Assembly: GCF_023333585.1 (NCBI RefSeq)
Contig: NZ_JAIQZN010000021.1
Location: 27,763-81,645 of the forward strand
Source: Argonema antarcticum A004/B2
GTDB lineage: Bacteria; Cyanobacteriota; Cyanobacteriia; Cyanobacteriales; Aerosakkonemataceae
Length of the DNA: 53,883 bases
Reading direction: 5' to 3'
This document shows, piece by piece, positions 47,646 through 53,883 of the stretch (within the stretch, counting starts at the first letter, position 1; every line of letters begins with the position of its first letter). A program made the translations under genes and the position numbers. A model generated the notes under the pieces. That model searched no databases, was not told the DNA's origin, and worked only from the letters and a program-made list of their open reading frames with translations.

Positions 47646-49154
47646 TCAAATACTTAATATTTCCCTTTCTTCCTCTGCTTTGAATTCGGTAAGAAAAACC
47701 GATTCTGATGCCGTTAAGTTCGCCAAAGCTAATTGATTAAGTACGAGTTCGGCTAATTGAGTTATGTTGTTGTCGCCAAAGAATCTTTCAATTGGCACTC
47801 GTACTTGTAAATCCATCTCGATTCGACTCCTGAGTTCAAAAGCCATTAAGGAATCAAGCAGTAAAGCCAGAGAATGCTGCGGACTTAGGCTATCGACAGG
47901 CAATTGTAAAGAATTGGTTAGCCATTCTATGAGATAAGTTTCCAATATTTGCTGCTGTTCTGTTGGTGCAGCGGCGAATAGTTTTTCCTTGGATATAACA
48001 GCTTTTTTGATATCAAAAAAATTGACAGCGCTTCTATCTTCTTCTCGATTAATATTAATTGGGGGAGCAGGAGGCGTTCCTAATGCTACATCACCCCAGC
48101 GCATCACCGTTGCAGCCGCAGTTGCAGCCGCGCCGTTGGTATAAACGAGAATTAAATCATTTTCGCGAATTTTACCTGCAAGAGCGGCATGGTATAAATT
48201 GGCGATCGCAAATACAGAACCGATATTGGCATACCAAGGATAAAGATCGATCGTCCGCTCCAAATCTATACCCAGCGCCCTCGCACAAAGCCTCGCGTAC
48301 CACGCCGTCGGAGTATTGAAGGCAAAAAAGTCAATTTCTTCGAGAGTCACGCCAGCCGCCGCCACAGCCCCCTCACAGCAAGTACGAACGAACTCCACAC
48401 TTGTTTCGGCGAAGCTGCTGGCGTTCTCACCCGTCCGAGTACGCATTGCAGGCTTACCTTGCGCGTCTGCGATCAGTTCGTGTAAATACGCATCGCAAGT
48501 AGCCGCAGTGTTAATTATTTTACTGCCCAAAACTCCGCGATCGCGTTTGAGCGAATCCACCACAAAAGCCCCCGCAGCGTCTCCCATAGACCATGACAGC
48601 GTATCTTCCTCATCCACAGAGTTAGATTCGATGTGAGAAACAACCACCAAAACATTGCGATACTCTCCCATTTGCACCAAAGCACGCGCATTTTGCAGCG
48701 CAACTAACGCACTCGAACAAGTTGATTCCAGATTCCACGCTGGACATTGCAATTGCAATTCGCGTGCTAGATAAGAAGCATTACCAGGAACAAGTTGTTC
48801 GGGAAAAATAGAAGCAACGATCGCCAATTCCACTTCATCAGGAGAAAGTTTTGCGGCATCCAGCGCCTCCCTAGCAGCGCGACATTCCAGCATCAGCGAC
48901 GACTCGCCTGCACCCAACACTCTTCGCTCGACATTACCGCGAAAAGGGTCTGATAAATATGGTGCGACTTCTTGCGACCAAATAGCAAATCCATCCTCAT
49001 CAGAAGTAGATTCAACAGATTGAGATAACCTCGTTCTTCTTGGCGGAGTTACAGCAAACAAATGAGGGAACTTTTCCAGCCAATAATCATTAGTCCGAAT
49101 TTGGCTGGGAAAACAGAGTGAAAGCGATCGAATACCAACTGAACAATTGATCAT
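47646..49154 (-). CDS. KAS III-like protein fused to a C-terminal ACP
   Basis: This is a 502-aa protein. Residues about 1-360 have the thiolase fold of 3-oxoacyl-ACP synthase III: the nucleophile is C146 in LESTCSSAL, and the Asn of the second half is N310 in YANIGS. Where FabH has His (PHQAN), the aligned residue is N280 in AFNTPTAW, so the Cys-His-Asn triad is not complete. Residues about 400-480 are an ACP (Ser435 in LLLDSLMAFELR). KAS III-like enzymes without the decarboxylation His often act as acyltransferases, so it may move the aryl group between carriers or onto an intermediate. The position between starter genes and the first NRPS module fits a loading role. The exact reaction cannot be read from sequence. 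Confidence 0.9.
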   Translation of the reverse strand: MINCSVGIRSLSLCFPSQIRTNDYWLEKFPHLFAVTPPRRTRLSQSVESTSDEDGFAIWSQEVAPYLSDPFRGNVERRVLGAGESSLMLECRAAREALDAAKLSPDEVELAIVASIFPEQLVPGNASYLARELQLQCPAWNLESTCSSALVALQNARALVQMGEYRNVLVVVSHIESNSVDEEDTLSWSMGDAAGAFVVDSLKRDRGVLGSKIINTAATCDAYLHELIADAQGKPAMRTRTGENASSFAETSVEFVRTCCEGAVAAAGVTLEEIDFFAFNTPTAWYARLCARALGIDLERTIDLYPWYANIGSVFAIANLYHAALAGKIRENDLILVYTNGAAATAAATVMRWGDVALGTPPAPPININREEDRSAVNFFDIKKAVISKEKLFAAAPTEQQQILETYLIEWLTNSLQLPVDSLSPQHSLALLLDSLMAFELRSRIEMDLQVRVPIERFFGDNNITQLAELVLNQLALANLTASESVFLTEFKAEEEREILSI

Positions 49155-49233
49155 AACTATTAAAACTAGGAGTGATTCTTGGTAAGTAGTTGCGCTTTAG
49201 TGCTAAAGCGCAGTTAAATATCCCCATTATCTC

Positions 49234-50700
49234 TTAGTCCGCGCAGGCGGACTTCGTTTGTGTAGTAGCGGTTTCAACCGCCTTCGTTTGTGTAGTAGCG
49301 GTTTCAACCGCCTTCGTTTGTGTAGTAGCGGTTTCAACCGCCAAAGGAGCCTTCAAAACTAAATTGGTTAACATCGTATTCATCTTATTAACAGACTCCA
49401 CATACTCATTTTCGGGAATAGATTCGGCCACAATTCCTGCGCCAGCATTTAAGTAAACCCGATCGCCATATTGGTAAGCAGAGCGAATTGCGATCGCAAT
49501 ATCTGCCATACCATTGCTATTCACCCAACCAATCCCACCAGCATAAATTCCCCTCGGTTCTTGTTCTAGTTGTTCGATCCATTGGAGAGCTTTGTGTTTG
49601 TCAATTCCCGATACTGTAACTCCCGGAAATAACACTTTCAAAGCATCCCATAAAGTCTTTTCTCCTTTTAGCTGACCGCCAATTCGCGATGATAGATGCT
49701 GCACGCACCTGTATTGTTTCACCTGCATGAAGTCAAAAATCCGAAGACTTTCTGGGAGACAAACCTCAGCCATCTCACTTTGCGCCAGCCAAATCGAAAG
49801 CGCGTGTTCTTTTACTTCTTTAGCATCAGTAAATAACTCACTTTCCAATTGTACATCTTCTGCCAAATTTTCCGATCTGGGTCTAGTTCCCGCCAAAGGA
49901 TTAGTAACTACAAAGCCATCCGCACTAACTTCCATTAAAATTTCAGGACTGAAGCCTACCGCACTTACTTCGCCAACGTGCAAACAATACGATCGCGCAC
50001 AATTGTTGTTTTTCGCTCCTAAAACATAAGTTCCCAGCAAATCCATCTCCCCTTTCACTTTCACGGAACGGGAAATAATTGCTTTATGTAAATCGCCATT
50101 TTGGATAGCTTGAATCAGATCGGCAACCTGGTTTTGATACTCTTCTTTATCGGCAAAATCAACAACGGGTGGTGTTGCTACATAGTCTCTCAATTTATTA
50201 TCAATTGATAACGCTTCCAGAACTTTTGTTGGTGACTTAATGCTTCTGATATGAACTCCTCTCGGAGCGATCGAAAGTTCTATTTCTGGAACTAAAAAAT
50301 AGAGCAGCGGTTGTTCAATTGCCTTGGAGTAGGAGGAGTAGAAGCGAGCCACGTCAAAGCCTATGTAACCATAAGCAGTCCAATTCTCTATCGGCAAAGA
50401 CGCTAATGCTGATTCTACTTGCTTGAGCGGATCTGCGATCGGTTCTGACTTAATCTCACCCATACAGGCGATCGAAACAGCTTCAGAACTTACCGATACT
50501 TCAGCTAAGGCATTCCCAGCAATACGTACTTCGTTGTCACTTCGGTACATCACATAGTTAGAAAAAATCCCAGCATCTAATAGATTCTGCAACAGAATCA
50601 GAGGATCTCTGTGACCTGGTACGAATAGTTCGTGATAAGTTAATAAGTTGCTTGCTACCTGATACATGGGGGAAAAACCTTGGTGATGGACGTTAAACAT
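49234..50700 (-). CDS. Salicylate synthase, MbtI/Irp9-type
   Basis: This is a 488-aa chorismate-utilising enzyme that makes salicylate from chorismate by way of isochorismate. Key residues align with MbtI nearly number for number: general base K206 (DLHKAIISR), PLAGTR, the Mg-site acid block KEVKEH, H335 in CVQHLSS, VTVSGIDK and PRGIYAGG. The VT(V/A)SGI motif and the length favour salicylate synthase over EntC/MenF isochorismate synthases; there is no separate pyruvate lyase gene. The last ~35 residues are three copies of AVETATTQTK (454-483) encoded by a DNA repeat, beyond the normal end of the fold. The start overlaps the ligase stop as TAATG. Confidence 0.93.
   Translation of the reverse strand: MFNVHHQGFSPMYQVASNLLTYHELFVPGHRDPLILLQNLLDAGIFSNYVMYRSDNEVRIAGNALAEVSVSSEAVSIACMGEIKSEPIADPLKQVESALASLPIENWTAYGYIGFDVARFYSSYSKAIEQPLLYFLVPEIELSIAPRGVHIRSIKSPTKVLEALSIDNKLRDYVATPPVVDFADKEEYQNQVADLIQAIQNGDLHKAIISRSVKVKGEMDLLGTYVLGAKNNNCARSYCLHVGEVSAVGFSPEILMEVSADGFVVTNPLAGTRPRSENLAEDVQLESELFTDAKEVKEHALSIWLAQSEMAEVCLPESLRIFDFMQVKQYRCVQHLSSRIGGQLKGEKTLWDALKVLFPGVTVSGIDKHKALQWIEQLEQEPRGIYAGGIGWVNSNGMADIAIAIRSAYQYGDRVYLNAGAGIVAESIPENEYVESVNKMNTMLTNLVLKAPLAVETATTQTKAVETATTQTKAVETATTQTKSACAD
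49236..49341. repeat. Hairpin plus three 30-bp tandem repeats inside a gene 3' end
   Basis: Bases 49236-49253 form AGTCCGC-GCAG-GCGGACT. This is followed by three identical 30-bp units (49252-49281, 49282-49311, 49312-49341), each with the palindrome GCGGTT-TC-AACCGC. The sequence matches a dispersed repeat type common between genes in filamentous cyanobacteria. Here it lies in frame and supplies the last codons and the stop of the salicylate synthase gene. Confidence 0.95.
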
Positions 50701-52286
50701 TAATGAGTTTTCAGCAATGACTTGCGATGAATTTTTCCGGTTGGCGTGCGCGGTAATGTTTCCAAAAAATTAATTTTTTTAGGAACCTTAAAATGGGGTA
50801 ATCGAGTCCTAGCCAATTGTCGAATCTTCTCTTCTAAATCGGGAGATTGATCGAAGCCGGGTTTAAGGCTGACGTAAGCAATAATCTCAGTTAATTGTTC
50901 GCCGCGATCGCATTCTGGCACTACCGCCGCATCAAGAACACCTTCATGCTGGAGTAAGACATCTTCCACTTCAAATGGCGACACCCACATCCCATTTACT
51001 TTGAAGAAATCATCTTTACGTCCCATAAACCAGAAATAACCATCCGCATCGCACAGATACTTATCCCCCGTTCGCATCGCGTTTCCATAAAGAGCTTGTC
51101 GCGTTTCCCGCAGGCGATTCCAATACCCCAGCATCAGACTTTCTCCACTCACCTCTAGGTCGCCAATTTCCCCTGCTGGAACAGGAAAACCCTTTTCATC
51201 AACCACTCGCACATCATAACCGGAAAGGGGACGACCAGAACTGCCGGGACGACATTCTCCCTCGGCATTAGATAGAAAGATATGCAACAATTCTGTCGTA
51301 CCAATACCCTCATAAATTTCAATTCCGTAAGTGTCTCGCCACTTATACCAAATAGTTTTTGGTAGTTGTTCGGCTGCTGATAAGCACAACCTTAAAGAGG
51401 AAGTATTTAGAGGCGCAATTTCATGCACTGAGAGAATGCTGGCATATATGCTGGGTATGCCAAATAAAATTGTCGGTCGGTAGCGATCGATGTCGGCGAT
51501 GATATCAAAAGCATTGTTGGCATCTGATAATATTGTGGCTGCACCAACTGCGATCGGCATATATAAACTATTCCCTAAACCGTAGGCAAAAGGTATTTTA
51601 GCTACTGAATAGGTGATGTCATTTTGATGCAAACCGAGTTTAGCTTTACCGTACAGTTCTGCACAAACTACCATACTTTGGTGGTTGTGAATTACACCTT
51701 TGGGTTTACCCGTACTACCGGAAGTGTAAAGCCAAAAAGCAGGTTCGTCGCCAGATGTTTCGGCGTAAGGTAGCTGTTCGTCTGTCTGCTGAGTAAGCAG
51801 AGACAAAAATGGTTGTTCTCCGTCTTTAAGGAGAATCTTTCGCAAGAACTGAGAGTGGATGGGAGCCAGTTTTTCTTGCCACTCTTGGTTAGTCACCAAG
51901 ACTTTGGCGCGTGAATCTTGCAGGATATAGTGGATGTCATCAATCGTACAAGCCGTATTGATCGGAACTGGTACTGCACCGAGGAAAATTGCCCCCCAAA
52001 AAGCAAATACTGATTCTGGAGTGTCTGACAAAAGAATGGCTATCCGGTTTTCTCGCGCCAATCCTAAATCGGACAATAATCTAGCTGTACGGCGGACAAA
52101 GCTGTTTAATTGGGCATAAGTATAAGTCGAATCCTGATAGTAAAACGCTACTTTCTCGCTACGTCCTTGTGCCAGGTTGCTTTCCAAGAAGTAAGCTGCA
52201 ATGTTAAAGATGCTAGGTAATTTTTCAGAAATACTGTCCATCCAAGTTTCCTTTTGCAATTTCCCCAAAGAGTAGTACAGGCTCAT
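50700..52286 (-). CDS. Aryl-AMP ligase, benzoate-CoA ligase-like
   Basis: This is a 528-aa adenylate-forming enzyme with A3 YTSGSTGKPKG (near 190), GIGTTELLH (A5 region, near 325), GDKYL, and the A10 lysine in PTGKIHRKSL. The overall pattern (FWLYTSGSTG, TTELLHIFLSN, RPGSSGRPLSGYDVRV) is that of benzoate and hydroxybenzoate-CoA ligases rather than the YbtE/EntE stand-alone domains usual for salicylate. Flanked by a salicylate synthase and a small carrier protein, it most likely activates salicylate and loads the carrier. The ATG at 52286 overlaps the carrier stop (TAATG), but an internal ATG at 52241 has a better SD (AAAGGAAA) and fits the family start as well. Confidence 0.94.
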   Translation of the reverse strand: MSLYYSLGKLQKETWMDSISEKLPSIFNIAAYFLESNLAQGRSEKVAFYYQDSTYTYAQLNSFVRRTARLLSDLGLARENRIAILLSDTPESVFAFWGAIFLGAVPVPINTACTIDDIHYILQDSRAKVLVTNQEWQEKLAPIHSQFLRKILLKDGEQPFLSLLTQQTDEQLPYAETSGDEPAFWLYTSGSTGKPKGVIHNHQSMVVCAELYGKAKLGLHQNDITYSVAKIPFAYGLGNSLYMPIAVGAATILSDANNAFDIIADIDRYRPTILFGIPSIYASILSVHEIAPLNTSSLRLCLSAAEQLPKTIWYKWRDTYGIEIYEGIGTTELLHIFLSNAEGECRPGSSGRPLSGYDVRVVDEKGFPVPAGEIGDLEVSGESLMLGYWNRLRETRQALYGNAMRTGDKYLCDADGYFWFMGRKDDFFKVNGMWVSPFEVEDVLLQHEGVLDAAVVPECDRGEQLTEIIAYVSLKPGFDQSPDLEEKIRQLARTRLPHFKVPKKINFLETLPRTPTGKIHRKSLLKTH

Positions 52287-52531
52287 TAATGGCTGGCTGA
52301 CATCGCCGCTTCGACTAAATTACAGACTTCAGCCAGTGTTATATCCCGCCGGGTTTCCAGTCTCACGTTGACCCCCAGCCGTCGTTTCAATTCCAGAGAA
52401 ATTTGTACTGTCTCAACAGAGTCAAGCTGTAAATTGTCTCGCAGTAAAGTGTCTTGATGAAGCGACTCTTCGGGAATACCTAAATTTGCCAGTATTGCCT
52501 TGAGAGTATCCATCGTCTTTGGAATACTCAT
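52286..52531 (-). CDS. Stand-alone aryl carrier protein
   Basis: This is a small carrier protein of about 81 aa, with phosphopantetheine Ser38 in NLQLDSVETVQ; the DSVE form is common in carriers served by stand-alone AMP ligases. The open frame extends to 52621, but the extra 30 residues are basic and unlike any carrier N-terminus, and the ATG at 52531 (MSIPKTMDTL) starts just before helix 1 with a GGAAC upstream. It is the first gene of the minus-strand operon and translationally coupled to the ligase. It should hold the salicyl starter. Confidence 0.9.
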   Translation of the reverse strand: MSIPKTMDTLKAILANLGIPEESLHQDTLLRDNLQLDSVETVQISLELKRRLGVNVRLETRRDITLAEVCNLVEAAMSASH

Positions 52532-53053
52532 AAAGTTCCGTCTCAGGGAAACCCCCCACCTGTCTATTTGTATTTCACCGAACTGATGCGCCGAAGTCTT
52601 GCTTCTGCGTATTGGCAACAAAAGCCCTGGTCAGCCTTGTTACTTTGCTTGGCCTCTTATTGAGAACTCTTTTTGATAACCTACAAAAAGCTTATTACGT
52701 ACTCTTCATTCTTGGCAAGCCCAAATTAGGGGAATTTTATAAAGTTTTATTAAGAAAAGTGGACAAGCTCTTAAATTTGCCACCAATTTCGGGGGTTTTG
52801 GGACTACTAAGAAATTAGTTAAGGGTAAAAATGCTTAAAATCACTAAATAACGTCAAAATACTTTAATTTATACCATTTAACTGCAAATAGCTGCGTTTA
52901 TATGCCGTATAAAATTTCTCAATAATCTCCCATCATTTAGGAGTAAGATGGCCCAAAGCTTAAATTACCTTAATTTTTCTCAAATATTGTCAGATTTTTT
53001 CAATAAAACTTGGGACTATAGAAATTAAATCGCAAGTAGAAAGCCACGAAATC
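52532..53053. promoter_or_regulatory. Divergent intergenic region, operon and TE II promoters
   Basis: This 522-bp AT-rich stretch separates the first gene of the long minus-strand operon from the plus-strand thioesterase gene, so promoters in both directions are expected here. I looked for a Fur-type box (GATAATGATAATCATTATC-like) because of the possible metallophore and found none. A TATAGA at 53017-53022 could be a -10 for the thioesterase, without a convincing -35. A 68-codon frame at 52612-52818 is not recognisable as a gene. Confidence 0.5.
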
Positions 53054-53818
53054 ATGAACACGACCCTAACCGCGAACTCTTGGATTACCAAGCTCAAACC
53101 CAATCCTCAAGCCAAATTACGACTATTCTGCTTCCACTATGCTGGGGGTGGGGCTTTGAGCTTTCGCTCTTGGACAGATAGTCTGCCATCATGTATAGAG
53201 GTTTGTCCGATCGAACTTCCCGGACGTGGATTTCGACTGCTGGAAACTCCCTTCACCGAGATCGAGCCTGTAATTGAGACTCTTACTCTTACGATCCTAA
53301 GCAGCCTTAATAAACCTTTCGCTTTCTTCGGTCACAGTATGGGTGCATTGGTGAGCTTTGAACTGGCGCGACGACTCCGCAAAGAGTATAACCAAAGCCC
53401 AGTTCACTTGTTTATGTCCGGTCATCGCGCTCCTCAAATTCCCGATCGCGACCCTCCCATTCATGCTTTACCAGAACCAGAATTTCTACGACAATTGTGC
53501 CGTTATAATGGCACTCCCAAAGCCGTGCTAGAAAACGCCGAACTGATGGAACTGCTTCTTCCTACTCTGCGAGCCGATTTTGCTGTGGTTGAAACTTACG
53601 TCTACTCGCAGGAATCGCCGTTAGATTGTCCGATCGCTGTTTTTGGTGGATTAGAGGATTGGAAAGTCGGTGTTGAAGAGCTAGAAGCATGGCGAAAGCA
53701 GACAAACGCGGCTTTCTCGCTGGAGATGTTTCCCGGAGATCATTTCTTCCTCCACTCAGCCCAAACACTTCTGTTACAAAGCCTTTCACAATTACTTTCA
53801 GCAGTTGAACTCCCATAA
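53054..53818 (+). CDS. Type II thioesterase (GrsT/SrfD-like)
   Basis: This is a 254-aa alpha/beta hydrolase of the external thioesterase type that clears misloaded groups from carrier proteins of NRPS/PKS systems. It shows FHYAGGGALSF near 27-37, the nucleophile Ser95 in GHSMGA, an acidic residue in GLEDWK and the catalytic His in PGDHFF. It is divergent from the operon but adjacent to its promoter end, so it most likely serves this assembly line. Unlike the TE fused to the last module, it has the normal serine nucleophile. The gene lies almost at the window end and is complete. Confidence 0.93.
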   Translation: MNTTLTANSWITKLKPNPQAKLRLFCFHYAGGGALSFRSWTDSLPSCIEVCPIELPGRGFRLLETPFTEIEPVIETLTLTILSSLNKPFAFFGHSMGALVSFELARRLRKEYNQSPVHLFMSGHRAPQIPDRDPPIHALPEPEFLRQLCRYNGTPKAVLENAELMELLLPTLRADFAVVETYVYSQESPLDCPIAVFGGLEDWKVGVEELEAWRKQTNAAFSLEMFPGDHFFLHSAQTLLLQSLSQLLSAVELP

Positions 53819-53883
53819 ACTTGTAGGCTGTGTCATATCATGTCCTAAAACTTCTTAGGTATGTTGTTGGGGGGGGGGGGGCG
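53819..53883. other. Window end with 13-G run
   Basis: This tail after the thioesterase gene ends in a 13-base G run (53869-53881) followed by CG. A weak 5-bp stem (CCTAA/TTAGG, 53844-53859) could end the thioesterase transcript. The reverse complement of this end resembles the first bases of the window (CGCCCC-rich then ACAAC), which suggests contig edges rather than natural sequence. Confidence 0.5.

Noticed and set aside
49252-49341. Possible CRISPR array (30-bp repeats)
   Set aside because: The three units are directly abutting with no spacers, lie within a coding sequence, and no cas genes are in the window.
3956-52531. Anachelin pathway (a salicylate-containing cyanobacterial siderophore)
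   Set aside because: Anachelin contains Thr and Ser residues and no thiazole. Here the A-domain codes are cysteine-like and beta-alanine-like, and none is Ser/Thr-like.
52612-52818. 68-codon hydrophobic frame on the + strand in the divergent promoter region
   Set aside because: It has no recognisable family and no Shine-Dalgarno sequence, and starts opposite the non-coding extension of the carrier gene. A chance frame is more likely.
52532-53053. Fur box for iron regulation
   Set aside because: I scanned both strands by eye for GATAATGATAATCATTATC-like repeats and found no convincing match.

Overview
The window looks like a filamentous cyanobacterium. HIP1-type octamers (GCGATCGC and its core) occur throughout, including inside genes. 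The short tandem family of TCATTAGTCATTGG type and several hairpin repeats common in cyanobacteria sit in the intergenic gaps. Both ends run into C/G homopolymer-rich sequence, so this may be a whole assembled contig.

Layout. Bases 1-3955 hold ordinary genes on the + strand: a two-gene DrrAB-type ABC exporter, an exported-looking MsrB, a DUF29 protein, and what looks like the 3' end of a broken brnT toxin gene. Bases 3956 to about 52531 are one unbroken run of 17 genes on the - strand, with no gap above 250 bp and several stop/start overlaps. They form a hybrid NRPS-PKS pathway. A type II thioesterase (53054-53818) is divergently transcribed from the promoter end.

Reading the - strand from 52.5 kb downward, gene order follows assembly order. 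The steps are: aryl carrier protein; benzoate-CoA-ligase-like AMP ligase; MbtI/Irp9-type salicylate synthase; KAS III fused to an ACP; Cyc-A(Cys)-PCP; KS-AT-KR-DH plus a separate ER-ACP; Cyc-A(Cys)-Ox-PCP; KS-AT-KR-ACP; a four-gene FkbK/J/I/H-like cassette for hydroxymalonyl-ACP without a methyltransferase; C-A-PCP; KS-AT; ACP-aminotransferase-C-A-PCP; a PanP-like aspartate 1-decarboxylase; KS-AT-ACP; and C-A-PCP-TE.

Inferred chemistry. Salicylate starts the chain. The first cysteine becomes a hydroxyphenyl-thiazoline. A fully reduced C2 unit follows, then a second cysteine becomes a thiazole through the Ox domain. The next C2 unit is possibly hydroxylated and is ketoreduced. Three later A domains lack the Asp235 of alpha-amino-acid domains and carry codes close to the beta-alanine code, and the cluster encodes a likely beta-alanine-forming decarboxylase. 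One beta-keto group is probably turned into an amine by the in-line aminotransferase. Release is by a TE with a cysteine nucleophile. I know of no described compound with this set of parts; I could not search to confirm that. The phenol-thiazoline head is the metal-binding unit of yersiniabactin and pyochelin, so a metallophore or metal-binding toxin is plausible but not shown.
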